A stretch of 64,000 nt of DNA from Neopestalotiopsis rosae (taxonomy: Eukaryota > Ascomycota > Sordariomycetes > Amphisphaeriales > Sporocadaceae): NCBI GenBank assembly GCA_023078685.1, contig JALGAS010000002.1:2418001-2482000 (forward strand). Reading direction: 5' to 3'. Positions 32,996 through 44,596 of the stretch are shown here, piece after piece; positions within the stretch are counted from its first letter, which is position 1; each line of letters opens with the position of its first letter. The notes beneath the pieces are model-generated. The model searched no databases. It was given only the letters and a program-made list of their open reading frames with translations, and was not told where the DNA came from. The position numbers and the translations under genes were made by a program.

Positions 32996-35059
32996 TCATG
33001 AATGTCTAAAGTAATAACAACCACCCTCAAGAGGTCCACTAGTGTTAGTATACTTATAATGCCTGCTGCCATCTTTCCAGATCGACCCTGTCTGACCTGG
33101 AAGCTCGAGACTGCCAGTAGTATTCGCGGGCGTGCAAAAGTCAATCCCGCCAATAACTTCGCCTTCCGCGGCAATGACTATGGTAAAGTTGCCCAGGGCA
33201 GTGGTGACACCAGCCTCAATATTGCTCAAGCCGCCGGGCTGCGGGGCGATCTTCCACGTATCGCCGGCCAATGACTCAATCTTCAAGCCGGCAACATACG
33301 ATGTCAGCAAGTTGGTCGGGGCGGTGGACCAGCCGTGAGCGTGGCTGATGCGCGAGTACGTCTTGTAGCCGTACTCCAGAGTTCCTGATGTGGTGTACCC
33401 TTCTACGAAGGTCGAGTTGGTCATGTACTCGTTGTCGAGCATGAATCCCCATTGCAGATTGATCAGATCCAAAGCTCTGCTTGCATTGTTGGAAAGGAAA
33501 TGCGCCTCAGCCTCGATGCCGGAGATGAAGGGAGAAATGATACCCGGCAGCTCTGGAGCGGGAGCGCCGTATTCGGTCCAGCGGGAGTTGAGCGCTGTAG
33601 AAATTGACTGGGTCTTGCTGGAAGAATTTGTCAGATTCGCCTTGATGGCCCACGAGTTTCCATCCTGGGGGTACAAAGTCGAGTTGACTTGATCCATGTA
33701 TAATCCGACCGAATCATCCCAAAGCATGCTATTTGCTGCTGTCTTCAGCTTCTCAGCAGTCGCGGTCCAATTCGAGGCCGAAGACGTGTCATTGAGCATA
33801 GTGGCTGCCTGCGAAGATAGTAGAAGAGTGTGGTAAAGAATGGCGTTGACTTCAGTATTCTGTCGTATGATTAGTCAATAGTACATCGAGGCGATAATAA
33901 CGGACTTACATAGCCTGAGATCTTGGGGCGACCCCAATCTGCGCCACCCGCGACTGCCATCAAGCCTGTATCATCAACAGAGCTCAGCGACCATTGTATA
34001 GCAGCGACTACACGGCTCCGGACGGAGCTCAGATAGTCTGAGTCGCCGGACCACTGGACGTAGTACAGCAGGTCCACTATCGTATGGAGATGGTACGTGG
34101 AAGAGATGTAGGAATGGGTTTTGCTCGAGTACGTCCAGCCAAAGTAGGGAAGTAGTCCATTGGACTTTTGCACACTCAGAAGAGAGTCGATCGAGTTGCG
34201 CATGCTGTACATGTCATACGTCGAGACGCCGATTGTGGGAATAGTGACAACCATGTCCCCGGACCATACGACACGGTCGCGTTTGCCGCCATCGACGAGA
34301 CAGCTCCGCCCTTCTGTTATGGTGGCGTTCAGAGACCAGTCCGCTTGACCGTTTGGTAGATACCAGCCATCAAAGGCGTCGCCATAGCCTGGGTCAATGG
34401 TGCACAGCTGGGCCGTGTAGGCACCTAAAATTTGCTTAGTACGAGGGTACTGGATCAGCGGGCGACCGGGTATCACTACCAGCATACCAGATTCTGTTCA
34501 GAAGCTCGTTCTCGGAATGAAAGTAGCCAGTATATGCTGTTGGTTCGTCAATCGGAACAGCAGTAAAGTTTGTTGTCACGGACTTGAGGACGATTTCGGC
34601 TGCCGTTGGATTGACGACCGTGAGATAGCGGAAAGCTCCATATTCATGGTATCGGCTGACGGAGTACTTGCCAGCAGTCGAAATATTCAACACGAGCGGA
34701 TTGGACTGAGCACCATCTCTCAGACTATCACTGCTGCTGGCGCTTATAAAGTAGGAAGACTCCGCATAAGTCAAGGACAAGGAAGCAGAGGCCGAGACAC
34801 TGCCCACCTCGACGGACACTACGCCAGCAATGTTTCTTCCATAGTCATATGTGATGTGAGAAGATCCATTCAAGGTCGTAGATCCTGTGCCGTCTTCGGT
34901 AATTGCTGCAGCGTTTATGACCGTTCCATTGGTGGCGTAGACTGAGCGAGGTTTCAGGGTGCGATCTGCTGGTGCCAAGATGTATTCACTGTATGGTACA
35001 GCGAGTGCTTGAAGCGCTAAAAACCAAGACAACAGCAAGAGGGACGTCGCCTTCAACAT
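32996..35059 (-). CDS. secreted alpha-L-rhamnosidase-like glycosidase (GH78-type), 652 aa
   Basis: Extracellular six-hairpin glycosidase expected to release alpha-L-rhamnose from plant glycosides or pectic chains. Exons 35059-34480, 34424-33910, 33859-32996 give 653 codons with matching phases. The signal peptide is MLKATSLLLLSWFLALQALA; an in-frame upstream extension exists but would bury it. An N-terminal beta domain (HITYDYGRNIAGVVSVEVGS, then HEYGAFRYLTVVNP) is typical of GH78. The catalytic barrel begins LLNRIWYAGAYTAQLCTIDP and carries DGGKRDRVVWSGDM, which matches the (K)RDRxxWxGD motif with acidic catalytic candidates. The later SHAHGWSTAPTNLLTSYVAG is the conserved C-terminal barrel stretch. 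Many Asn-X-Ser/Thr sites are present. It is divergent from the next gene across 492 bp. It is shorter than the two downstream enzymes and of a different subgroup, so it is not a recent duplicate of them. Confidence 0.88.
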
Positions 35060-35551
35060 CTTGGTATTTGGGACAATGCTGAAGCTAAAATTGTCAGTGT
35101 CTCTTTCTACACTATCTGATTCTAGCGACAAAACAAACATTATATATAAGCTGCTGCCCATGATGGCGACTGATCCAGAAATCACTATAGTGCGCCGGCG
35201 TTAGCTTAGCCCCGGTGCTGAATTATAGCGAATGGCTCCGCCAATACCCCGTCATGGTATACTTCGCAAGGCGCTGCCCAATTAGGAGGACCAACCATGT
35301 TTTCGGGTATGCACCCCGCGATTTTAGACGAATGTCACACTATGTCGCGAGCATTTAGGGAGAAGGCGCTGCATGATGTAAGTCACAGAATAACATTCGT
35401 CGCGCAATATGCCGATTCTACGAATTGAACATGGCACTCTGTTGCACGCCGAGACGGACAAACCAGATTACATTACTAATGAAGAACTTATACCGCCCGT
35501 ATCGATTCCACTTTGGCATGGCATGAATCAGACATTGGCAAACTTGCAAAC
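35060..35551. promoter_or_regulatory. shared divergent promoter of two rhamnosidase genes
   Basis: The 492-bp interval separates two start codons pointing apart. A TATATATAAT element lies about 85-95 bases upstream of the minus-strand ATG (around 35145). Two CreA-type SYGGRG matches on the minus strand (over 35210-35215 and 35314-35319) could mediate glucose repression, though such 6-mers are common by chance. No rhamnose-regulator site can be assigned. Confidence 0.4.
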
Positions 35552-38251
35552 ATGGCGGCGTCATTCTTTCTGACGATTTTACTCCTTGTTTCGACGACAC
35601 TCAGCTTGAGCATCGAGCGTAGATCATTACGCACCGAAGGTCTTGAGCATCCAAATGGTCTATCGACCGTCACTCCCACACTCTCTTGGCGTTTGACTGG
35701 TGGCTCACGAGGCGAATCGCAAGCCGCTTTTCAAGTACAGGCAGCTTCGTCCGCAGAGGCGCTCAAAAGCCCCGATCTGTGGGACACGGGCAGAGTCTCG
35801 GGTGCCAACATCTCCATACAATATGCTGGTGCCGCGGTCACTTCGCGATCCATCGTTTGGTGGAGAGTACGCACCTGGAGTAGTGACGACGATGCAGTCT
35901 CGGCTTGGAGTGGCATCACCACGTTCGAGATAGGGTTGCTAGAGTCTTCAGATTGGTCTGCGCAGTGGATCATGAACCCGAGTTACAATCTGGGCACTAC
36001 ATCTCTGCCCTTGTTTTCCAAGACGTTTGAGGTCAACTGCTCAGTCACCCAAGCCAGAGCTTATGCTCTGGGACTCGGTGTTCAATCAGTCAATATCAAT
36101 GGGAACGAATTGACAGAAGAAGCCCTTGCGCCGGGGTATTCAAACTACAACAAGAGACTACTCTATACCACATACAATATCTCGACTTATATGACTACCG
36201 GAACCAACTCCATAGGCATCGAGCTCGGACGTGGGCTTTGGAATACGCAAAAAGCGATAGGAGGTCGCTATCAGAAGATCACAACCTCTGGTCAGCCATT
36301 GAAGTTGATTGCGCAGCTCGAGTACACTTGCGCCGATGGAACCGTCTATACTGTAGCTTCCGACGATTCTTGGAAGACCAGCGTCGACGGTCCACTCCGA
36401 GAATCCTCGTGGTACGGAGGAGAAGAGTACGATGCGACACGAGAGCTGACCGACTGGTCAAGTCCCGGTCAGAATGTGACTGACGATTGGGATCTTGCCA
36501 CAATAACCATGGGTCCTTCTGGCCAATTGCAAGGACCACGGTATCCGGCGCTGAAGGTTGTAGAGACCATCCAAGCCGTGAACGTTACCGGCCTTGTAGA
36601 CGGGCAATGGATCATCGACTTTGGTGTCAATTTTGCCGGTTGGTTTTCGCTCAAGATTGACGAGTCGGCGGGCACGCGAGTGACCCTGTGGCCTTGCGAG
36701 CGGTTGAAAAGCAATGGCGGTCTGAATCAATCCACTACAGGAAGTCCCATTTACGACGCCTTTACCTCGGCTGGCGTCGCCCAGACATACTCTCCAAAGT
36801 TCATGTACCATGGGTTTCGCTACCTCGCCGTCAACACCACTGCGGCGCCGACAGTCGCCGACGCCGTAGGCCTGGTGATACGCACGGGTGCGGAATCCGT
36901 CGGGTCGTTCGATTCGAGCGACAGCATGCTCAACTCCATACACAGGATCACTGATCGCGCGATTCAAAGCAATCTCTTCTCCGTCATGACCGATTGTCCG
37001 CATCGAGAAAAGCTGGGTTGGCTAGAACAGACTCATCTCGTGTTTCAGCCAGTGACCCGCAATTATGACAGCTTGGCGCTTGGAAACGGCATTATCGCTA
37101 CCATGCTAGACGCGCAGACGGTTGATGGGCTCGTTCCCGACATTGCGCCCGAGTATGTCGTCTTTTCAGAGGGTTTTCGCGATGACCCCAACTGGGGCAA
37201 TGCTTTGGTTAGGATGCCGTTGATGCTGTATGAACAGTATGGGTACTCGAGCATACTTGAAGAGTCCTACGACGCCATGGCTGCCTATGTTACGTTTCTG
37301 GCGGCCAAGACTTCCAATATTACCCTTTCCTATGGCCTGGGGGATTGGATCACTTTTGATGATAGCACGCCATTGGGGATCACTGCCACGTTTGGATATT
37401 ATCAGGCGCTCCAAGCAATACAGCAAATTGCTGCAATCCTTGGGAAGACATCTGACGCTGAAAAGTATGGCGCAACTATTGATGCAGTACAAGAGGCATT
37501 CGCAACAGACTTCCTCGCAATTGATGATGATGGGGTGTATACCTACGGGTCAGGCTCCCAGGCTAGCAATGCCATCGCTCTCGATATGGGAGTTGTGCCT
37601 ACAGAGCAGCAATCGGCAGTAGCCCAGGCAATAGCTGATTCGATCATCGAAAACGGAAATCACTTGACTGTCGGCGAGATTGCCCTCCCTTCGCTTTTCC
37701 GAGCGCTACAGTCACTGGGTCTAAATGATGTCGTATATGACATGATGACGGCGCCGACCGCTCCCAGCTATTCGTACCAAGTGCTACAAGGCGCCACGTC
37801 TTTGACTGAGAGGTGGGATGGACCAACTGCTTCTTGCAGTGGCTGCAATAGTCTGAATCACTTCATGCTCGGGTACTCTGATCAGTGGCTGCTCGAGTTG
37901 AGCGGATTGTCGCAGGCGGAGAACTCGTCGGCGTGGGAGTCGATACAGTATTCGCCCATTTTTGTGACGAATCTGACGAGCGCAAGCAGCATTTATCGTT
38001 CGGTTCGTGGCGTGGCTTCGGCGAGTTGGGCGCTGGCTGGCGGCCAACTTACCTATGACATTGTTGTTCCTGTTGGCGCTACTGGATCAGTGACGTTGAA
38101 CTTGACAGCACTTGGGTTCAATACATTGCAAGAGAGTGGGATAATGCTCAATGAGACATCCTTTGGCAGTGGAGTTGATGGATACTCTGTCACTGATGGG
38201 ACAGCTTCTGTACAAGTTGGGTCCGGGCAGTATGCGTTTGTCGCGTTCTAG
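35552..38251 (+). CDS. secreted alpha-L-rhamnosidase (GH78), 899 aa, single exon
   Basis: Start at MAASFFLTILLLVSTTLSLS, a clear signal peptide; an in-frame Met 13 codons earlier would weaken it. Domain order follows multi-domain GH78 enzymes. An N-terminal fibronectin-like domain reads LRTEGLEHPNGLSTVTPTLS, then PDLWDTGRVSGANI and VWWRVRTW. The beta-sandwich rhamnosidase N-domain follows (SAQWIMNP to about residue 320), then WIIDFGVNFAGWFSLKID. The (alpha/alpha)6 catalytic barrel contains TDCPHREKLGWLEQTHL, where the acidic residues near REKLGW are the catalytic acid candidates. The C-terminal beta domain ends GQYAFVAF. The length suits the family. The frame is intact across 900 codons without introns. 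It is probably involved in scavenging rhamnose from plant polymers or flavonoid glycosides, together with its two neighbours. Confidence 0.93.
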   Translation: MAASFFLTILLLVSTTLSLSIERRSLRTEGLEHPNGLSTVTPTLSWRLTGGSRGESQAAFQVQAASSAEALKSPDLWDTGRVSGANISIQYAGAAVTSRSIVWWRVRTWSSDDDAVSAWSGITTFEIGLLESSDWSAQWIMNPSYNLGTTSLPLFSKTFEVNCSVTQARAYALGLGVQSVNINGNELTEEALAPGYSNYNKRLLYTTYNISTYMTTGTNSIGIELGRGLWNTQKAIGGRYQKITTSGQPLKLIAQLEYTCADGTVYTVASDDSWKTSVDGPLRESSWYGGEEYDATRELTDWSSPGQNVTDDWDLATITMGPSGQLQGPRYPALKVVETIQAVNVTGLVDGQWIIDFGVNFAGWFSLKIDESAGTRVTLWPCERLKSNGGLNQSTTGSPIYDAFTSAGVAQTYSPKFMYHGFRYLAVNTTAAPTVADAVGLVIRTGAESVGSFDSSDSMLNSIHRITDRAIQSNLFSVMTDCPHREKLGWLEQTHLVFQPVTRNYDSLALGNGIIATMLDAQTVDGLVPDIAPEYVVFSEGFRDDPNWGNALVRMPLMLYEQYGYSSILEESYDAMAAYVTFLAAKTSNITLSYGLGDWITFDDSTPLGITATFGYYQALQAIQQIAAILGKTSDAEKYGATIDAVQEAFATDFLAIDDDGVYTYGSGSQASNAIALDMGVVPTEQQSAVAQAIADSIIENGNHLTVGEIALPSLFRALQSLGLNDVVYDMMTAPTAPSYSYQVLQGATSLTERWDGPTASCSGCNSLNHFMLGYSDQWLLELSGLSQAENSSAWESIQYSPIFVTNLTSASSIYRSVRGVASASWALAGGQLTYDIVVPVGATGSVTLNLTALGFNTLQESGIMLNETSFGSGVDGYSVTDGTASVQVGSGQYAFVAF

Positions 38252-38750
38252 GCATCTTGAGACCCAGAAAGACTGAATTGAATGCAGTATAAACCTCAAA
38301 TGAGTAATTCAGTAAGGCCTATTGGGTGGTGGTCCAGATGAATTGCTAGGATTCCCCACGGATACCTACCCGGAAACTCCATCAACTCTACTAAGGGCCA
38401 TCCGGGTACCCCGGATTTAGGATAAGTCCCCGGAACTTGTGGAGTCTCGCTCTATAATTACTGCAGAACTGCTGGAGTATAAATTCCGCGTACAAGGCCG
38501 GTGGATCATATCGCCCATCTGAATCCCGAAACAGCGATGCCCTGATATCATGGTGCCGATTATCCATCAATTCGCGAAGAGATGACAAGAGCATCCCACG
38601 AAGCTGAACTCTCCACTGCAAAGGTAGGAGGGATTTCAAGAAACCATGACTCCTTTAAGATGCCTTGAAAAGCTCTAGATTGAGTAGAGTGCAAGAACCA
38701 CTTTTCAGTAGCATTCCCGTCCGTCTAAAGCATGCTCATTTGAGCCTACC
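38252..38750. other. intergenic, about 500 bp
   Basis: Spacer between two same-strand rhamnosidase genes, holding the promoter of the downstream copy. Nothing else is seen. Confidence 0.4.
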
Positions 38751-41399
38751 ATGATGCGTCAGGCTATCCTAGTATGTCCTTTGTTCGCCATCAGTCGCGC
38801 CTATGCGGCATCAATCAGCCTTGCCTCTATTGCAGTGGATGATCTCGTAAACCCTCTGGCGGTAAATACAACCACGCCGACTTTCAGCTGGGCAGTCAAC
38901 AGCCCTTCGGTCCGGGGTGCCAATTTTGCAAGTATTCAAGTACAAGTCTTGTCCGGGTCAACCACAGTATGAGATTCGGGTAATGTCACAACGACGAACA
39001 CCAGGCTTGTCTACTCGGGCCCGGATCTATCAGCGCGCAGTGACTATACTGTCAATCTTCGGCTGTCAGACACTGATGGATCCTGGACAGATTGGTCATT
39101 GGGGAGTTTTGGCACTGGTCTCTTTTCCGAAGCCGACTGGGCTTCCGCGCAATGGATCGGCGCGGCAAACTCGACAGTAGATGAACCAATCCTGCGAACA
39201 AACTTTACCCTGAGCAAAGAAATATCAACGGCCAAATTGTATATTGCGGGCATAGGGAACTATGAGGCTTACATCAATGGTGACCGAGTCGGGGATCATT
39301 ATCTTGCTCCTGGACTTACGACATACTCCAAGCGGTACTTATACGATACCCACGATGTAACGAGCCAGCTGAGCGTGGGTAATAATGCCATTGGGGTTGC
39401 CGTCGGTCAGGCATGGTTCCCACTCTACAAGATGGGTCCCGCCGCCGACCGTGGCGCCTGGGATGGCAATATGCGAGCAAGAGCGCAGCTTCTGATATCG
39501 TTTGCCGACGGAACACAAGAGACCATTGTCACAGGCGATTCGTGGAAAGGCAAAGCTGGGGGCTCGACGTCGGGTGCAGATACCCCCGACAATGAGTCTT
39601 TTGATGAGAGGGCCGAACCACCGAGTTGGGAGTGGGCGAGTGCGTCGTTCGATGCGTCCGCTTGGCCCAGCACGATTGTGCAGACTCCGCCAACAACAAT
39701 TGCCCAATCGACGCCCATGGAGCCAGTCCGCATTATGGAGACGATTTCTGCCGTGGCCATTACCAACCCAGCATCCGGCGTGTGGGTGTATGACTTTGGT
39801 CGCAATATCGCCGGGTTTGCCGCTGTCACCCTCAATGAGGCTGCTGGCACGCAAGTCAGTCTCCATTATGCGGAAAAGCTATCGTCAATTGGGCGCGTTG
39901 TCGCTGAGGGCAATCGATATCAGTTCAACACGTATACCACCGCAGGAAATGGCTCGCGGACTTTTCGCCCTCGATCCTCATACTATGGCTTTCGCTATAT
40001 CGAGCTCACTGGCGTCGCTGGTACACCCAATGCCGAAACGGTAGTGGCTGAGCGCCTTCATAGTGATGTTCGGGGCATTGGTTGGTTCAGCACCTCTGAT
40101 ACACTGCTCCAGTGGATTCACGATACCACCTGGCAGACCATGTTGAACAACATTGAGGGGGTGCCCACTGACGGCGCCTACGTGGAAAAGCTACCGTGGA
40201 CCGCAGACGCTGCCATCATGTGCGAGACAGCTTTCAGTTCTTTGAATCTCAAGGCTCTATACACCAAGTGGGCGCAAGATATCACAGACTCAGGACTGTT
40301 GAGCGGTAATATTGCGCCCTGGGCTCCCTCGCCCCCAGAGATGGACGACTATCCAAGCGCAGCCTGGGGAAACTCATATCCCGAGGTCGTATGGCAGCTG
40401 TATCAGCATTTTGGTGACGCCAGCGTACTTTCTCGGTTCTACCCTCACATCAAGACGTACGTTGACTACGAGATTGACTCCCTTGGAAGCGCCGGTCTGG
40501 TGGGAACCGAGTCCTGGGGAGACTGGGTGACGCCATCCGTCAATGACAAGACTCTTGTCGGTACAACCTTTCTATACAGAAGCATTGCCCGCTTGGTAGA
40601 CATCGCTCTCACGCTGGGCTATACTGATGACGTTGCCATATACAACAGCTCTGCTGCAACTGTTAATGCCTCCTTTCATGCAGCCTTCTTTCAGAACACG
40701 ACTCAAGACTATCGCAATGATGCAACTGAGGCCTTTGTGCAGACCAACAATTTACTTCCGGTCGCATTCAATATGACAAATCCCGCCAACCATCAGGCGA
40801 TCGTGGACAAGGTCGCCGCCGACGTGGTCTCCAATAACAATCACCTCAACACTGGCCTGCACGGCACAAAATGGATTCTGCCACTTCTGACTGAATTCGG
40901 CTACAAAGACCTTGCGTACTTGGTAGCAACGCAAACGACCTACCCAAGCTGGGGCTACTGGCAGACCTTGGGCGCGACGACCCTGTTCGAAGACTGGACT
41001 GCCACGGCGCGATCGAACGACCACCCTTTTCTCGGCACCATTGTTGACTGGTTCTACCAGTACCTTGCCGGCATCAAGATCACGGGGCCAGGCTATAGTA
41101 CTATCAGCATCATGCCCTATGTACCCGAAGGGCTGACAAGCGCCGGGGCTACCATGCAGACGCCCCGGGGTAAGGTGGAGAGTTCGTGGACAAACAGCAC
41201 CAGCGAGTTCTCACTTTCCCTGACGGTACCTGCTGGGTCGGTCGCTCGAGTTGCCTTGCCTGTTACGAGCGGCCAGAGCGTGTACGAGGGAGGCGTCTTG
41301 GCAGCGTCAGCGCCCGGTATTACTGCGCAGGGGCTGACTGATGGACGGACTTTGTTTGATGTTGCGTCCGGAGCCTATAGTTTCACAATCACTGAATGA
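38751..41399 (+). pseudogene. alpha-L-rhamnosidase (GH78) with one in-frame stop
   Basis: An ATG at 38751 begins a signal peptide (MMRQAILVCPLFAISRAYAA) and the N-terminal GH78 domain. After 73 codons a TGA occurs at 38970-38972, and the same frame then runs open for 808 codons to the true stop at 41397-41399. The stop falls exactly where family members have Trp in the V/L-W-D-S/T-G motif: here it reads TTV, stop, DSGN, and the intact neighbour reads LWDTG. The downstream part keeps all expected features: DWASAQWIGAANS, VYDFGRNIAGFAAVTL, the catalytic-barrel stretch DGAYVEKLPWTADA, DWFYQYLAGIKI and a C-terminal beta domain. A GT sits over the stop (GTATGA), but no acceptor restores the frame. 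So this is a recent null allele, a sequencing error, or read-through. A downstream start would yield a protein without signal peptide. Confidence 0.85.
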
Positions 41400-42248
41400 T
41401 TGAAAAATAACATGGCATAGCTTGTAGCCGTAGAGCGACTGCAACCGACACTTTCTAGTACCTGGGTGCATGGATTCTTTCTATATTACCTTCGAGATTC
41501 ATGGCCACTTGATCCATCAATGTCTAGATTACTCGTAAGTGACATGTGCGAATTGCTCAGTTGGGAGGAAATGTAAGGTGTTTGCGATGCAGCATAGTCA
41601 CGACTGATCCATGGCGGATAGCAGCTCAGAGGTGAGCAAAACGATTTTGTCCAGCGCTTCAAGTAGGTTTGACTACATTCCCATTTCGCCATGTTTTCAT
41701 TTACAACAAAGCGAGAAAAGGGTCTACACCCTGACCAACACTCACCACCATAATACTATACAACCCTTGAGCGTTGGAATATCATGTGATTACTGGGCTA
41801 TTGTATGTATGCCGCGTTTATTCATATGAAATCTATGTGCCACCCGTGGCTGGTGCACTAGGGCACCCTTCCGGTGACAAATGGAAAGGGTTATCAAGTC
41901 TCTGTGTTTACACATTATTTTCTCAGAAGTAGATCATCATTAAATCTACTTTTTATTTTGGATACTGATCGTATGAGAAATGGCCCCTCCCATCGCAGTC
42001 AATGCGTAAAGTAAGAATGTATAATAGAGCTGCTACATATTGAATTAAAGGTCGGGAAATGAAGCGAATATTTCTAAAGAAGCAAGAACAACCAAAAGGA
42101 AAAGAGTATTAAAATTGACTGATACAGTGCCTGACCAGATAATCTAAACGATCCTTCTTTGTGTATTCTCCAATTGTGTTGTGTCTATGGGCCATTTTAC
42201 GTTTTATCAAAACAGTCGGTTGATTCAACAGCCGGAAAACCCGCCGAG
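41400..42248. other. intergenic, 850 bp, AT-rich
   Basis: Between the third rhamnosidase copy and the zinc-finger gene. No coding signal is seen. Confidence 0.45.
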
Positions 42249-43109
42249 TTATGTCGCAATATTGGCAGAAGCGAGTCGTCTCCCCCCACCCCCCGATGGG
42301 CGACCGCGCTTCTTGCCGCATTCCTTCTTGTTTTTGAGATGTGTCAAATGCGCCGCTTTGGATTCATGGCAATGTCCTTGTGTGCATCGATAGGAGGATA
42401 AGCATGGCTGGTTGCAACCCCGGACGTGTCGTATATAGTTGTCGCGTCGGGCGGCCGAGTGTCCGCAGGCACATTGAAAAGTGCCCCGTGTTGCCGAGAC
42501 AAATCGTCCGTATAAATCGGGCCTGTGCCTTCGGCCGCCATGATGCCTATCACGATCCTTGCTCGAGGAAGCGACATAGTCACAACCTTTTTCGCAAGGA
42601 AAACGGGATTTAAAAGAAGTGGCTGCGTCTTGGTTTGGATGGTGATCGTCATCAGATTGAGTATCCGGCTCAAAAAGATCCCTGGCTGACGTTTCCCTAT
42701 CCTGATTCTGGAAAACAGGAAGAGGGTCTGAGGCTACGTCAGCAGACCCCAAAGAGCTCCGAGAAGATGCCAACGACAATGAAGAGGATTGGCCGTCATT
42801 GGGCTCGTGCAAACAGGTCGCTAAAAAGGTGAGACTGGGTCGCTCAAGCTCGATTTGGGAAATCGACCTACGATTGATCGACGGGCCGTCAACCGGACAG
42901 GAACAACCCGAAAAAGAACCACCCTGTATAAAAGAGTCGTCTTCGAAGCCGCAGTAATGGTGTTGGCTCTCAAGAGGAAGACCGCAAGAAAAGTGACAAC
43001 AGAAATCACAGTGAAGCTCGGTACCAAAAGTCCACCAAGGACTTGGGAATATAGGAGAGTTTAGAGGTCGTGCCTGGCCTTGTTCTTGTCGAATTGCGAG
43101 GGGCCCGGG
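42249..43109 (-). CDS. zinc-finger plus AT-hook-like protein, copy 1, start not found
   Basis: A minus-strand frame is open for 287 codons (43109 to the stop at 42249). It carries three Cys/His clusters. These are FPCEKGCDY..KDRDRHHGGRRH (C-x3-C..H..H), FQCACGHSAARRDNYIRHVRGC (C-x-C..H-x4-C), and a YRC..HCHESKAAHLTHLK tail that ends in the AT-hook-like KKECGKKRGRPSGGGG. An N-terminal Cys-rich part (HCDFCCHFSCG, HHYCGFEDDSFIQGGSFS) is also conserved in a second copy at 52.3-53.3 kb. There is no ATG anywhere in the frame, so an upstream exon must supply the start, or the gene is dead. It is likely a nucleic-acid-binding nuclear protein. I do not know a named family. Confidence 0.6.
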   Translation of the reverse strand, partial: PGPLAIRQEQGQARPLNSPIFPSPWWTFGTELHCDFCCHFSCGLPLESQHHYCGFEDDSFIQGGSFSGCSCPVDGPSINRRSISQIELERPSLTFLATCLHEPNDGQSSSLSLASSRSSLGSADVASDPLPVFQNQDRETSARDLFEPDTQSDDDHHPNQDAATSFKSRFPCEKGCDYVASSSKDRDRHHGGRRHRPDLYGRFVSATRGTFQCACGHSAARRDNYIRHVRGCNQPCLSSYRCTQGHCHESKAAHLTHLKNKKECGKKRGRPSGGGGRRLASANIAT

Positions 43110-44590
43110 TCACAAAGGTGTAACCCGGCGCGGCTTGCGGTTTGGAAAGTGTTCGTGTGCACAATAGGGAGGCGTAATTTTGCTTCGCCTACCCAAGTGG
43201 GTAATTGAAATAAACAATGATGCCAGAGGCTGCTTCACGTGGAAGACCGTCTGCCGGGAAAAGAAAGCTCGACTCGGGGCAGAAGATTCGCGAGGTCGCG
43301 ATTTATCTATGGCACGGTCAGCTCAACGTAGTTGGGGCCATCGCCATCAGCAGCGTAAACGGTAAGAGAGAGGCCATTAATTTTCCGGTCTTGCTGTGAA
43401 GCCAGCTCAGAGGACAAGCAACGTGCCAAGACTGCACGCGAATGAGAAGCCTGGCATCTCAAGCGGGGTTGGCTGGTTGCACAAAGCAAAGCGCATGCGT
43501 CGGGCATCATTGAAGTATACCTTGGGAAGTACTTCCGTACCTTGAGGCCATTCTCGGAGATCGTCAGACAGTATGCCGACAGCCTTGCCTGGTACGTATT
43601 GTGTGCATTGACAACCTGCTAGATCGACGATTTCCGGTTCAAGACTTATTGGTCATGTGGCACAATTCAACGTCAAGTCTGCAGGTGAGAAACTCCCAGC
43701 GAGGGCGGACGAGCAGCTGGCCATGTAAGATCTTGACACGCAGGCTTGGCAAGGCGAACAGCGGAACTCGCTTATCCATGCATCCTTGGAAGGCTCAGAC
43801 ATCGCCCGTAGAGGCCATTATTGTAATTGGCCAATGGCCGAAATAGTTCATTTCATGCCTGCTCAGTCGTAGCGGTATCGAAAGGCTTGAATCGCTTCAT
43901 GCCTGCAACACCTCATGCAAGGAACAACGTCTTACAGTGTCCAGCACTAAGCTGACCTCGCACGGCTTCTGGCTCTGCCTTATGTCTACCACTTATTGTT
44001 GGTCCCTACTATAACATACGCCATCCGCAAATGACATGCATAGGCTCCACCCGTCTCTCGGCTGCTACTACTAGTCTGCTCTGCCAGCTACCGCCTAGCG
44101 TCGCTATTGTATTTTCAATACAAGAGCGAGGTAATTTGAATTCTGGGGGTTTTGTCTTCATCACACAGCACCGCTGAAAGTCCTGGTGATTATATGAATT
44201 AGGTCACTGTGGTTGACTTAGGTCCGTGTTTCTTGATCTTTTCTTCTTCTTAAAAAAAACCCAGTAATCTGGGATCCAGGAAAATGGGACGAAGACAATA
44301 TCTAATGCTTTTATTGTCGTTGCGCTTGAAATCGCCCTAGGAGTTGTGCTGGCGTCTCGGACGTGCCCCGCAGCCAGAGCATTCTTAGCATACGTGGTAC
44401 GCAGTTCGGGATCCACGACCTGCAACTTCATCGCATGCCAAGACTACTGGGGAGAACATTGGAAATGCTTCTTTATTATTATTTTCCTGGGTTGTTTGAT
44501 AGAACATATCACAGTGTAAGCAAGGATTGTAGTGTCGTGTGACGAGCGTTGGGTACAATAGCTTACTACCTACCTAAGCAGCTACATAGG
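43110..44590. other. intergenic, 1.5 kb
   Basis: Upstream of zinc-finger copy 1. A plus-strand frame at 43222-43330 reads RGRPSAGKRKLDSGQKIREV followed by AIYLWHGQ, which looks coding but has no partner exon. No named family, RNA gene or transposon ends are seen. Confidence 0.3.
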
Positions 44591-44594
44591 TAGT
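44565..44594. repeat. short inverted repeat (actacct / aggtagt)
   Basis: Seven-base arms at 44565-44571 and 44588-44594 enclose a 16-base spacer. It sits directly at the left end of the rhamnosidase relic, so it may mark the breakpoint. Related taggtacctagg motifs occur at about 4249 and 47473-47529. Confidence 0.5.
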
Positions 44595-44596
44595 GG

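Noticed and set aside
36458..37003. 181-codon minus-strand frame
   Set aside because: Antisense to the intact GH78 gene, with no motifs.
38967..39040. An intron (donor GTATGA) to explain the stop in the third GH78 gene
   Set aside because: The available acceptors are 38, 67 or 73 bases away and none restores the frame; splicing would also delete the conserved W-D-S-G motif.
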